Shown here piece after piece: positions 55,997-64,000 of a stretch of 64,000 nt of DNA (position 1 is the first letter of the stretch; each line of letters opens with the position of its first letter). The stretch is taken from assembly GCF_030419005.1 (NCBI RefSeq), contig NZ_CP106951.1, positions 2,108,001-2,172,000 of the forward strand, given 5' to 3'. Source of the stretch: Eleftheria terrae (GTDB taxonomy: Bacteria > Pseudomonadota > Gammaproteobacteria > Burkholderiales > Burkholderiaceae_C). The notes beneath the pieces are model-generated. The model saw only the letters and a program-made list of their open reading frames with translations. It searched no databases and was not told the DNA's origin. The translations under genes and the position numbers were made by a program.

Positions 55997-58900
55997 ATGA
56001 AACGCATGCTGATCAATGCGACGCAGCCTGAAGAGCGTCGCCTGGCCATCGTCGATGGCCAGAAACTGCTCGACTTCGAGACCGAAATCGAAGGCCGCGA
56101 GCAGCGCAAAGGCAACATCTACAAGGCGGTGGTCACCCGCGTCGAGCCGTCCCTGGAAGCCTGCTTCGTCGACTACGGCGAGGACCGCCACGGCTTCCTG
56201 CCCTTCAAGGAAATCTCGCGCCAGTTCTTCAAGGAAGGCGTCGACGTCCGCAACGCCAAGATCTCCGACGCCATCCGCGAGGGCCAGGAACTGCTGGTGC
56301 AGGTCGAGAAGGAAGAGCGCGGCAACAAGGGCGCGGCCCTCACCACCTTCATCTCGCTGGCCGGCCGCTACCTGGTGCTGATGCCCAACAACCCGCGTGG
56401 CGGCGGCGTCTCGCGCCGCATCGAGGGCGAGGACCGCGAGGAACTGAAGGACGCGCTGGACCAGCTCAACTACCCCAAGGGCATGAGCCTGATCGCGCGC
56501 ACCGCCGGCATCGGCCGCAGCGTCGACGAGCTGCAGTCCGACCTCAACTACATGCTGAAGCTGTGGACCGCCATCGACGGCGCCGCTTCGGCACGCAAGG
56601 GCGCCTTCCTGATCTACCAGGAATCGTCGCTGGTGATCCGCGCGATCCGCGACTACTTCACCGCCGACATCGGCGAAATCCTGATCGACACCGACGACAT
56701 CTACGATCAGGCGCAGCAGTTCATGAACCACGTGATGCCGGACAACGCCGGCCGCGTGAAGCGCTACCGCGATGACGCGCCGCTGTTCAGCCGCTTCCAG
56801 ATCGAGCACCAGATCGAGACCGCCTTCGCCCGCACGGTGAACCTGCCGTCCGGCGGCGCGATCGTGATCGACCACACCGAGGCGCTGGTGTCCATCGACG
56901 TCAACTCCGCCCGCGCCACCCGCGGCGGCGACATCGAGGAAACCGCCACCCGCACCAACCTCGAAGCCGCCGACGAGATTGCGCGCCAGATGCGCCTGCG
57001 CGACCTGGGCGGCCTGATCGTGGTGGACTTCATCGACATGGAAGAGTCGAAGAACCGCCGTGAAGTGGAAACCCGGCTGCGCGACGCGCTGCGCCAGGAC
57101 CGCGCCCGGGTGCAGTTCAGCTCCATCTCCAAGTTCGGCCTGCTGGAGCTGTCGCGCCAGCGCCTGCGCCCGGCGCTGAGCGAAGGCTCGCACATCACCT
57201 GCCCGCGTTGCAACGGCACCGGCCACATCCGCGACACCGAGTCCAGCGCGCTGCAGATCCTGCGCATGGTGCAAGAGGAGGCGATGAAGGAAAACACCTT
57301 CGCCGTCCACGTGCAGGTGCCGGTGGAGGTGACCTCCTTCCTGCTGAACGAAAAGCGGATGGAGATCAACAAGATCGAATTCAAGCAGAGCGTGAAGGTG
57401 CTGCTGGTGCCCAACAAGCACCTGGAGACGCCCAACTACAAGCTCGAACGCCTGCGCCACGACGACCCACGGGTGGAGAACCTGCAGGCCAGCTACTCGA
57501 TGATCGAGGAGCCCGACGACGAGGTCGGCATCACGCGCCGCGAGAAGAGCAAGCCCAAGCAGGAGCCGGTCATCAAGGGCCTGCTGCCCGAGCCGCCGCT
57601 GCAGTCCACGGCGCCCGCCCGCGCCGAGCCGGCGCCCGCGCCCACCCCGGTGGCCGCCGCCACGCCGCCGGCCCCGGTGCCCGCGCCGGTGCCCGCGCCC
57701 GCGCCGGCGTCGGGTGGCTTCTTTGGCTGGCTCAAGAAGCTGTTCGGCGCTCCCGAGGCACCGGCGCCGGTCCCTGCGCCAGCCCCCGCGCCGACGGTCG
57801 CCGCACCGGCACCGGCCGTGGCCAAGGAAGGCCAGGACAACCGTCGCCGCGGTGATCGCGGCGGCGAACGCGGCGAGCGCAAGGACGGCGACCGCCGCGG
57901 CGGCCGCGACCGGGCTGGCCGAGAGGGTGGCCGCGACGAAGCGGGCCGCGAGGCACGCCGCGGTGAGCCGCGCGGTGAAGGCCGCACGGAAGGCCGGGGT
58001 GAAGGTCGCGGCGAAGGCCGTGGCGAGGGTCGCGGCGAAGGCCGCGATCGCAACCGGGACGGCCAGCAACGCGGCCGCGCCGGCGAGCAGCGCGTCGAGG
58101 CCCTGGCCGGTGCGGACGCCGGTGCCGAGGCACCGCGCAAGGAACGCGCTCCGCGCGACGGCGGCCGCAGCGGCGAGCCGCGCGAAGCCGGCGCCGCCCA
58201 GGACGGCCGTCCCGCCCGCGGTGAAGGTCGCCGGGGCCCGCGTCCCGAGCGTGAAGCCGGCCTGCCGGCGGAAGCGCCCGAAGCCATGGAACCGCACGGC
58301 TTTGCCGACACCGTCCCGCAGGAAGGCACCCTCGAGGGCGCGGACGAGCAACAACGCGAAGGCCGTCGCCGCCGCCGTGGCGGCCGCGGGCGCCGGGAGC
58401 GCGAAGGCGCCGAGGGCGTCGACGCCGTGAACGCCGGCGAAGCGGGTCTGGACCCGGTCGCCGGGCCGGAGGCCGACGCGGCCCTGGCCAGCGCCACCGA
58501 GGACACCGGCAGCGACAGCACGGCCGCCCCCGAGGGCCAGCCCGAGGAAGGCACCGCCCGTGATGGCGAAGGCCGCCGCCGTGGCCGGGGCCGTGACCGC
58601 TATCGTCGTGAGCGCCGTGAGCAAGACGGCGCGGAAGACGCCGCCGTGGTCGTCACCGAAGCCCAGGTGGTCGAAGGCGAACCCGCCACCGTGCAGGACG
58701 CGGCGCTGGCCGTCGCCGCCGAGCCGACCGGCCTGCCGCCCGCCGCGGCGCCCGTGGCTGCCCAGCCCGCACCCGCGCCGGCGCCTGTCGCCGCCCCGGT
58801 CCAGCCCTTCGTGCTGGCCCTGGACGAGTTGCAGCAGGTGGCCGCCCAGGCAGGCCTGGAATGGGTGCATTCCGACGCCGACAAGGTGCGTGCCGTCCAG

Positions 58901-59053
58901 GACAGCCTGGCACGGCAACCGCAGCCGGTGCGCGTCCCGCGCGAGCGCAAGCCGGTGGTGGCGATCGACGACGGCCCGCTGGTGCTCGTCGAGACCCGCA
59001 CCGACCTCGCCGAGCTGGCCCTGCCCTTCGAGACCAAGGCCGGCCCGCAGTGA
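55997..59053 (+). CDS. rne: Ribonuclease E
   Basis: 1018 residues from ATG 55997, with AGGAGGA just before it; a GTG at 55991 is less likely. The catalytic half has the S1 domain (about 36-120, [20 protein letters not shown]), the catalytic acids Asp301 ([13 protein letters not shown]) and Asp344 ([11 protein letters not shown]) and the Zn-link CPRC (Cys402, Cys405). The C-terminal half is disordered: Pro/Ala-rich, an amphipathic [10 protein letters not shown] (575-584) that may bind membrane, then a long Arg/Gly/Glu-rich RNA-binding stretch. The extreme C-terminus ([18 protein letters not shown]) is conserved in related species. RNase E starts mRNA decay and processes rRNA and tRNA. Confidence 0.96.
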   Translation: MKRMLINATQPEERRLAIVDGQKLLDFETEIEGREQRKGNIYKAVVTRVEPSLEACFVDYGEDRHGFLPFKEISRQFFKEGVDVRNAKISDAIREGQELLVQVEKEERGNKGAALTTFISLAGRYLVLMPNNPRGGGVSRRIEGEDREELKDALDQLNYPKGMSLIARTAGIGRSVDELQSDLNYMLKLWTAIDGAASARKGAFLIYQESSLVIRAIRDYFTADIGEILIDTDDIYDQAQQFMNHVMPDNAGRVKRYRDDAPLFSRFQIEHQIETAFARTVNLPSGGAIVIDHTEALVSIDVNSARATRGGDIEETATRTNLEAADEIARQMRLRDLGGLIVVDFIDMEESKNRREVETRLRDALRQDRARVQFSSISKFGLLELSRQRLRPALSEGSHITCPRCNGTGHIRDTESSALQILRMVQEEAMKENTFAVHVQVPVEVTSFLLNEKRMEINKIEFKQSVKVLLVPNKHLETPNYKLERLRHDDPRVENLQASYSMIEEPDDEVGITRREKSKPKQEPVIKGLLPEPPLQSTAPARAEPAPAPTPVAAATPPAPVPAPVPAPAPASGGFFGWLKKLFGAPEAPAPVPAPAPAPTVAAPAPAVAKEGQDNRRRGDRGGERGERKDGDRRGGRDRAGREGGRDEAGREARRGEPRGEGRTEGRGEGRGEGRGEGRGEGRDRNRDGQQRGRAGEQRVEALAGADAGAEAPRKERAPRDGGRSGEPREAGAAQDGRPARGEGRRGPRPEREAGLPAEAPEAMEPHGFADTVPQEGTLEGADEQQREGRRRRRGGRGRREREGAEGVDAVNAGEAGLDPVAGPEADAALASATEDTGSDSTAAPEGQPEEGTARDGEGRRRGRGRDRYRRERREQDGAEDAAVVVTEAQVVEGEPATVQDAALAVAAEPTGLPPAAAPVAAQPAPAPAPVAAPVQPFVLALDELQQVAAQAGLEWVHSDADKVRAVQDSLARQPQPVRVPRERKPVVAIDDGPLVLVETRTDLAELALPFETKAGPQ
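57971..58042 (+). repeat. Six tandem 12-bp repeats inside rne
   Basis: Units match the consensus CGCGGYGAAGGY and encode Arg-Gly-Glu-Gly six times (one unit reads Arg-Thr-Glu-Gly), residues 659-682. They lie in the RNA-binding disordered region. Copy number could vary by slippage without shifting frame, because the unit is four codons long. Confidence 0.85.
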
Positions 59054-59102
59054 CCGGCCTGGCCGGCCCCGGCGGGCCGGCCAATCCAGAGTCGCCAAGA
59101 CA

Positions 59103-59139
59103 AACGCCGCCTCGGGCATTGCCCGGGCGGCGTTTTTTT
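59103..59139 (+). terminator. Strong rho-independent terminator of rne
   Basis: AACGCCGCCTCGGGC and GCCCGGGCGGCGTT (59103-59134) pair with one U-G around an ATT loop, followed by seven T residues (59133-59139). It starts 50 bp after the rne stop. On the minus strand a shorter TTTG run follows, so it may also stop transcripts from nagZ. Confidence 0.92.
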
Positions 59140-59179
59140 CATGCACTCGGCGCGGCCGGGCCGCGCCGCGCGACGGAGC

Positions 59180-60241
59180 TCAGGGCAGGCGGGCCAGGGC
59201 CTGCTGGTAGGCCGGCTGCAGCATCAGGTCGTCCCACACCAGCGGCGCGGTTTGCGGCAGCAGGTCGAGCCGGCGCGCCTCGCTGTCGGCGCTGGCCTGC
59301 CAGCGGCCCTCGGCCAGGGCCTGCTGCAGGCCGTCCAGCAGTTCGTCCACCGCAGCGCCGCCGTCCAGCGACTGGTTGCACAGCAGCACCAGGTCGCAGC
59401 CGGCATTGAGCGCGGCCAGCGCGCCGTCCAGCGTGCTGCCGGCCACCTTGGCGCCCTGCATGCTGAGGTCGTCGCTGAAGATGGCGCCGGTGAAGCCCAG
59501 CCGGGTGCGCAGGATGTCCTGCAGCCAGCGGCTGGAGAAGCCGGCCGGCTGCGCGTCCACCTTGGGATAGATCACATGGGCCGGCATCACCGAGCCGAGC
59601 GAGGTGCTCAGCCATTCGTAGGGCTTGGCGTCGTCGGCCAGGATGGCCTTCAGCGAGCGCTTGTCGACCGGCACGTCCACGTGCGAGTCGGCCGCCACGA
59701 AGCCATGGCCGGGAAAGTGCTTGCCGCAGGACTGCATGCCCGCGCGCAGCAGCCCGTGCATCACGCTCTTGGCCAGCAGCGTGGCCACCCGCGCATCGCG
59801 ATGGAAGGCCCGGTCGCCGATCACGCCGCTCGGGCCGTGGTCGAGGTCGAGCACCGGCGTGAAGCTGAAATCGACGCCGCAGGCGCGCAGCTCCGACGCC
59901 AGCACGTAGCCACAGGCCGTCGCCGCGTCGGTGGCCACCATGGCGTCCTGCATCCACAACTCGCCCAGCACCCGCATCGGCGGCAGGTGGGTGAAGCCGT
60001 CGGTGCGAAAGCGCTGCACGCGCCCGCCTTCATGGTCCACGCAGATCAGCACGTCGGGCCGCAGGCGCTTGATCTCGGCGCACAGCTCGGTGAGCTGCTG
60101 GCGGCTCTGCCAATTGCGCGAGAACAAAATCAGCCCGCCGGTGAGCGGATGCTGCAGCCGGCGCCGGTCGTTGTCGTCCAGCGTGGTGCCGGCAATGTCG
60201 ATCACGACGGCGGCGTGGTCGGGTCCCTGGGGTTCGTTCAT
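59180..60241 (-). CDS. nagZ: Beta-N-acetylhexosaminidase (GH3)
   Basis: 353 residues from ATG 60241; the frame extends 14 codons further but overlaps acpS. It removes GlcNAc from anhydro-muropeptides during cell-wall recycling in the cytoplasm. GH3 features: LILFSRNWQSRQQLTELCAE, VDHEGGRVQRFR, the mobile-loop KHFPGHGFVAADSHVDVP with its catalytic His, and the nucleophile Asp in FSDDLSMQGAKV. It lacks a signal peptide. Its start is 4 bp after the acpS stop, so the two are coupled. Confidence 0.95.
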   Translation of the reverse strand: MNEPQGPDHAAVVIDIAGTTLDDNDRRRLQHPLTGGLILFSRNWQSRQQLTELCAEIKRLRPDVLICVDHEGGRVQRFRTDGFTHLPPMRVLGELWMQDAMVATDAATACGYVLASELRACGVDFSFTPVLDLDHGPSGVIGDRAFHRDARVATLLAKSVMHGLLRAGMQSCGKHFPGHGFVAADSHVDVPVDKRSLKAILADDAKPYEWLSTSLGSVMPAHVIYPKVDAQPAGFSSRWLQDILRTRLGFTGAIFSDDLSMQGAKVAGSTLDGALAALNAGCDLVLLCNQSLDGGAAVDELLDGLQQALAEGRWQASADSEARRLDLLPQTAPLVWDDLMLQPAYQQALARLP

Positions 60242-60245
60242 CGGT

Positions 60246-60641
60246 TCATTCTTTCGTTTCAACCACCACGAAGCTGGCGGCATAGTCGGATTCGTCGGTG
60301 ACGCTGAGGTGGGCCTGCAGGCCGCGTGCCGCGAACCACTCGGCCAGTCCCCGGTGCAGCCGGATCTCGGGCTTGCCGCTCGGTGCCTTGACGACCTCGC
60401 AGTCGCGCCAAGTCATCGGCATGCGCATGCCCAGGCCGATGGCCTTGGAGAACGCCTCCTTGGCCGAGAAGCGGGTCGCCAGGTAGCGCACGCCGCGCGC
60501 CGGCACCTTGGCCAGCCGCTGGTGGAACACCTCGATCTCGTGCGGCCCCAGCACCTTCAGCGCAAACCGCTCGCCATGGCGCTGCAGCGCCGCCTCGATG
60601 CGGCGGATGTCGCAGATGTCGGTACCGATGCCGTAGATCAT
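60246..60641 (-). CDS. acpS: Holo-[acyl-carrier-protein] synthase
   Basis: 131 residues from ATG 60641, which overlaps the pdxJ stop (ATGA). It transfers phosphopantetheine from CoA to ACPs. Motifs: [20 protein letters not shown] (metal Asp) and [18 protein letters not shown] (second motif with Glu and Lys), then [17 protein letters not shown]. Besides fatty-acid ACP, it may activate the separate ACP encoded at 40189-40443. Confidence 0.97.
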   Translation of the reverse strand: MIYGIGTDICDIRRIEAALQRHGERFALKVLGPHEIEVFHQRLAKVPARGVRYLATRFSAKEAFSKAIGLGMRMPMTWRDCEVVKAPSGKPEIRLHRGLAEWFAARGLQAHLSVTDESDYAASFVVVETKE

Positions 60642-61435
60642 GCGCGCGGGTCGCGGGCGCGCACCGCCTCGGCCTTGAAGTCGGCAATGGCCTGGCGCAG
60701 GCCGACGAACACCGCATGCCCGATCAGCGCGTGGCCGATGTGCAGCTCGCTCACCTCGGGCAGCGCGGCCACGGCCGCCGTACTGCTCGGAAACGGATGC
60801 GGCGCGGGCCGGTCCCACACGGCCAGGCCGTGGCCGGCGTTGGTCTGCAGGCCCAGTGCACGGCCGCGGCGCAGGCCGTCCTTCAGGCGCTGCAGCTCGC
60901 TGGCCATCCCGCCCTGGTCCTGCGCCCACCAGGCATTGGCATAGGCGCCGGTGTGCAGCTCGACGCAGGGCGCACCGGCGCGGGCGCTGGCCTCGATTTG
61001 GGCGGCGTCGGCGCCAATGAAGAGCGAGACCCGGCAGCCGGCCGCCGCGAGCCGGCCGCAGGCCTCCTTCACGCGGGCGAACTGGCCGACCACGTCGAGG
61101 CCGCCTTCGGTCGTCACTTCCTGGCGGCGTTCGGGCACCAGGCAGACGTGCTCGGGACGCACCTGCTCGATCAGCGCCAGCATCTCGTCGGTCACCGCCG
61201 CCTCGAAGTTCAGCGGCACCCGCAGCGCCGCCTTCAGGCGGGCCACGTCCTCGTCCCGGATGTGGCGGCGATCCTCGCGCAGGTGGAAGGTGATGATGTC
61301 GGCGCCCGCCTCCACGGCCAGTTCCGCCGCGGCCACCGGGTCGGGAAACCGACCGCCCCGCGCGTTGCGCAAGGTGGCGACATGGTCGATGTTGACGCCC
61401 AGCAAGGGCGCGTTCGAGGCTCCGGCGAAGATCAT
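60638..61435 (-). CDS. pdxJ: Pyridoxine 5'-phosphate synthase
   Basis: 265 residues. It condenses 1-deoxyxylulose 5-phosphate and 3-amino-2-oxopropyl phosphate in vitamin B6 synthesis. Conserved: [80 protein letters not shown] and [10 protein letters not shown], with the catalytic Glu and His. Its start overlaps the recO stop by 4 bp and its stop overlaps acpS, within a fully overlapping gene string. Confidence 0.97.
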   Translation of the reverse strand: MIFAGASNAPLLGVNIDHVATLRNARGGRFPDPVAAAELAVEAGADIITFHLREDRRHIRDEDVARLKAALRVPLNFEAAVTDEMLALIEQVRPEHVCLVPERRQEVTTEGGLDVVGQFARVKEACGRLAAAGCRVSLFIGADAAQIEASARAGAPCVELHTGAYANAWWAQDQGGMASELQRLKDGLRRGRALGLQTNAGHGLAVWDRPAPHPFPSSTAAVAALPEVSELHIGHALIGHAVFVGLRQAIADFKAEAVRARDPRA

Positions 61436-62223
61436 TTCTGCTGCAACTCCATCATCAGTTGCCGCGTGCGAAGCACGGGCGTCCCGAGATGATAGTGAAG
61501 CAGCAGACGCAACGCGCTCTTGAGTCCCGGCAAGGCGCCGGTACAGGCCTGCTGGGTGGCCAGCAGCGAGCCGGCGTCCAGGGCTTCCTGCAGCGCCGCC
61601 AGCGTGGCGCCGTCGACCGCAGCCGGTTCACCCAGGCGGGCGGGCCGCACGCCGAATTCGCCATGCAACAGGTAGCCTTTCTCGGGCCGCACCGGCTCCA
61701 GCGTCATCGTCACCACGCCCAGCTCCGGCAGCACGCCCAGCTGGCGCAGCAAAGTGAGCTCGAAGGCCCGCAGCGCCGCCTGCACCAGCTGTTCGTCACC
61801 GCTCGGCAGGTGCGGCAGGGTCTGCGCGTAGGCGTCGAACAGCTGCGGATGCGCATCGCCCCGCGCGAGCAGCTTCATCAGCAGTTCGTTGAGGTAGAAG
61901 CCGGTCAGCAGCGCCGCGCCGGTCAGCATGGCGCCGCCGCCGGCCCACTCGGCCGCTTTCAGGGTGTGCACCTCGGCGCTGTGCTCGTCGCGACTGCCGA
62001 AGCTCGCCGAGATGCGCTGGAACGGCAGCAGCACCGCCCGCAGTTGCGAGTACGGCCGCTTGGCGCCCTTGGCCACCACCGCGACCCGGCCATGCTCCCG
62101 GGTGAAAAGGTCGAGGATCAGGCTGGTCTCGCTCCAGTCGTAGCGATGCAGCACATAGGCTGGCTCGGCCGTGACCCGGAAGCCCGGACGTGCCGAGGCA
62201 CTGCGACCCCGCGAGGCGGCCAT
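61432..62223 (-). CDS. recO: DNA repair protein RecO
   Basis: 263 residues. RecO loads RecA on SSB-coated DNA with RecR and anneals strands. The N-terminal OB fold reads [20 protein letters not shown] and [20 protein letters not shown], then the helical part has [20 protein letters not shown] and [15 protein letters not shown]. Many RecO proteins carry a zinc finger in the C-terminal part; only one Cys is seen here, so that finger is absent. The gene lies 28 bp after era and overlaps pdxJ by 4 bp. Confidence 0.94.
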   Translation of the reverse strand: MAASRGRSASARPGFRVTAEPAYVLHRYDWSETSLILDLFTREHGRVAVVAKGAKRPYSQLRAVLLPFQRISASFGSRDEHSAEVHTLKAAEWAGGGAMLTGAALLTGFYLNELLMKLLARGDAHPQLFDAYAQTLPHLPSGDEQLVQAALRAFELTLLRQLGVLPELGVVTMTLEPVRPEKGYLLHGEFGVRPARLGEPAAVDGATLAALQEALDAGSLLATQQACTGALPGLKSALRLLLHYHLGTPVLRTRQLMMELQQK

Positions 62224-62251
62224 GGCCGGTCAGCCTGCCCTTGCGGCAGCG

Positions 62252-63217
62252 TCACTCGTAGCCATAGCTGCGCAGGCGCTGCTCGTCATCGGCCCAGCCG
62301 GAGCGGACCTTGACCCACAGTTCGAGGAAGACCTTGCCGTCCATCAGGGTCTCGAGTTCCTGGCGGGCTTCGGAGCCGATGCGCTTGAGCCGCTCGCCGC
62401 CCTCCCCGATGACCATGCCCTTGTGGGCGTCGCGCTCCACCACGATGGTGGCCGAAATGCGGCGCAGCGCGCCTTCTTCCTCGAACTTGTCGATCACCAC
62501 GGTCGAGGTGTAGGGCAGCTCGTCACCGGTGAGGCGGAACAGCTTTTCACGCACGATCTCACTCGCCAGGAAGCGCTCACTGCGGTCCGTCAGCGCATCC
62601 TCGTCATGCCACCACGGCTGATGCGGCAGGTAGGGGCGCACGATCTCCAGCAGGCGCTGCACGTCCTCGCTGCGCTTGGCGGTCAGCGGGACGAACTCGG
62701 CAAACGGGTGGCGTTCCTGCATGTCCTTCAGCCAGGGCGCCAGCTCGGCCCGGCGCAACACCTTGTCGAGCTTGTTGGCCACCAGGAAGACCGGCTTGCC
62801 CTCAGGCACCAGCGACAGCACCTTGGCATCGTCGAGCCCGAAGCGGCCCGCCTCCACCACGAACAGCACCACGTCCACGTCGCTCAGCGAGGACAGCACC
62901 GCGCGGTTGAGGGTGCGGTGCAGCGCGTTGCCGCGCTTGGTCTGGAAGCCCGGCGTGTCGACGAAGATGAACTGCGAGTCGCCCACCGTGCGGATGCCGG
63001 TGATGCGGTGGCGGGTGGTCTGCGCCTTGCGGGAGGTGATGCTCACCTTCTGGCCGACCAGCGCGTTCAGCAGGGTCGACTTGCCGACATTCGGCCGTCC
63101 GACGATGGCCACCATGCCGCAGCGCTGCTCGGGGGAAGGGGTGGCGGGGTCACCGGCCGGCGGCACGGGGGGAAGATCGACGTTCACGTTGGCAATCCAT
63201 CGCAGCGGATGCTGCAT
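62252..63217 (-). CDS. era: GTPase Era
   Basis: 321 residues from ATG 63217, 17 bp after the rnc stop; GTG at 63187 would give 311 residues and is an alternative. G1 is [21 protein letters not shown]2 lies in TRHRITGI, G3 DTPGF, G4 NKLD, and the C-terminal KH domain has [20 protein letters not shown] with the GEGG loop. Era assembles the 30S subunit by binding 16S rRNA near its 3' end. Co-transcription with rnc is usual. Confidence 0.96.
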   Translation of the reverse strand: MQHPLRWIANVNVDLPPVPPAGDPATPSPEQRCGMVAIVGRPNVGKSTLLNALVGQKVSITSRKAQTTRHRITGIRTVGDSQFIFVDTPGFQTKRGNALHRTLNRAVLSSLSDVDVVLFVVEAGRFGLDDAKVLSLVPEGKPVFLVANKLDKVLRRAELAPWLKDMQERHPFAEFVPLTAKRSEDVQRLLEIVRPYLPHQPWWHDEDALTDRSERFLASEIVREKLFRLTGDELPYTSTVVIDKFEEEGALRRISATIVVERDAHKGMVIGEGGERLKRIGSEARQELETLMDGKVFLELWVKVRSGWADDEQRLRSYGYE

Positions 63218-63234
63218 TGCGAGATTCGGGGCGT

Positions 63235-63921
63235 TCAGCGGCCTGCTGATGCCTTCAGTGTAGCGAGCACGGCCTGTGCTGCCACTTGTTCGGCGGCGCG
63301 GCGCGAGGCACCTTCGCCTTGGCCTGCGACGGCCAGCGCCGGCACCGTGCAGCTGACCACGAACTGCTGCTGGTGCGCATGGCCGCGTGTCGCGACGATG
63401 GCATAGGTCGGCACTGCCAGCTTGCGCGCCTGCAGCCATTCCTGCAGTTCGGTCTTGGCATCCTTGGCACCGCTGCGCAGGTCGGGTTCGGTCAGCACCG
63501 GGGCAAACAAGCGCTGCACCACGGTGCGGGCCGCCTCGAAGCCGCCGTCCAGGTAGATGGCGCCGAACACGGCCTCCACCGCATCGGCCAGGATGGAGGG
63601 GCGCTGGGCGCCGCCGCTGCGGGCCTCGCCCTCGCCCAGCCGCAGGCAGCCTGGCAACTCAAGGAGCAACGCGATGCGGTGCAAGGAGTCCTGCTTGACC
63701 AGATTGGCACGCACGCGGGAGAGGTCGCCCTCGTCCGAGCCGCCGAAGCGTTCGTAGAGCAAGCCGGAGATGGCCAGGCCCAACACCGAGTCGCCGAGGA
63801 ATTCGAGCCGCTCGTTGTGGTCGGCGCCGAAGCTGCGGTGCGTCAGGGCGCGCGACAGCAGCGCCGGGTGGCGAAACCGGTAGTCCAGCCGGCGCTCGAG
63901 CGCCTTGGCAGCCTCGGTCAC
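63235..63921 (-). CDS. rnc: Ribonuclease III
   Basis: 228 residues with a GTG start at 63921, since the frame has a stop at 63966-63964 and no ATG between. The RNase III signature [14 protein letters not shown] carries the first metal-binding Glu and Asp, and [20 protein letters not shown] carries the others. A dsRNA-binding domain occupies about 155-225 ([38 protein letters not shown]). It processes rRNA precursors and cuts double-stranded RNA. Confidence 0.96.
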   Translation of the reverse strand: MTEAAKALERRLDYRFRHPALLSRALTHRSFGADHNERLEFLGDSVLGLAISGLLYERFGGSDEGDLSRVRANLVKQDSLHRIALLLELPGCLRLGEGEARSGGAQRPSILADAVEAVFGAIYLDGGFEAARTVVQRLFAPVLTEPDLRSGAKDAKTELQEWLQARKLAVPTYAIVATRGHAHQQQFVVSCTVPALAVAGQGEGASRRAAEQVAAQAVLATLKASAGR

Positions 63922-63976
63922 GGCCGGGCCGCCTCCGCGGCCGCCAGGGTGGCCGGCACCGGGCTAGGCAGCGATG

Positions 63977-64000
63977 TCATTCAGAGCTGCCCGAGTACTT
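63977..64000 (-). CDS. C-terminal end of an unidentified gene upstream of rnc
   Basis: In one minus-strand frame the last bases encode KYSGSSE followed by TGA at 63979-63977. In Burkholderiales a small DUF4845-type protein gene usually lies between lepB and rnc, so this may be its end, but seven residues are too few to identify it. Confidence 0.3.
   Translation of the reverse strand, partial: KYSGSSE

Noticed and set aside
57971..58042. CRISPR-like repeat array
   Set aside because: The 12-bp units are contiguous without spacers and encode RGEG in frame within rne.
55796..59146. A 1116-codon open frame on the minus strand opposite rne
   Set aside because: It mirrors the rne codons; the apparent protein is low-complexity Ala/Gly/Arg/His and has no domain. 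Third-position GC bias creates such antisense frames.

Overview
The window is about 64 kb of very GC-rich DNA, densely packed with genes and lacking rRNA, CRISPR arrays or recognisable insertion sequences. Protein sequences and gene order (rnc-era-recO-pdxJ-acpS-nagZ; rne opposite rluC-gph-Rieske-sppA; hemCDXY opposite ppc; urease genes with ureJ) point to a betaproteobacterium of the order Burkholderiales, probably near the Leptothrix/Rubrivivax/Roseateles group. The genus is an inference.

Layout. 1-1094: 3' part of a CaiB/BaiF CoA-transferase. 1605-8210 (minus): TetR regulator plus a complete RND efflux pump, with a likely operator at 8301-8318. 8400-10085: L,D-transpeptidase, GNAT acetyltransferase and a small lipoprotein. 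10868-13000: membrane acyltransferase with an SGNH domain. 13442-13711: a lone PAAR protein, followed by tRNA-Arg(ACG) with its own promoter and terminator. 14396-18549 (minus): hemC-hemD-hemX-hemY. 18664-21507: ppc. 21658-26257: MacA-MacB-NodT type efflux system.

26285-32849 is a urate-degradation locus. It has puuD (urate to 5-hydroxyisourate), uraH, a GntR regulator, puuE (allantoinase), a UraD-AllC fusion and an M20 hydrolase; TGTATACA palindromes sit at the two promoter regions. It can feed nitrogen to the urease cluster at 42411-51554 (ureD, A, J, B, C, E, F, G), which is interrupted by a chemoreceptor gene and a LysE-type exporter gene.

35630-41448 is the least explained part: a compact same-strand run of a double-GNAT-like protein, an AsnB-type amidotransferase, an AMP-forming acyl ligase, a free acyl carrier protein and a divergent NAD-synthase-like ATP pyrophosphatase, followed by a Crp/Fnr regulator. 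It looks like a small dedicated pathway for activating and amidating an acyl group on a carrier protein. I do not recognise its product.

52046-64000 is core housekeeping: sppA, Rieske protein, gph-like phosphatase, rluC, a long rne leader, rne with a strong terminator, then nagZ, acpS, pdxJ, recO, era and rnc on the minus strand.
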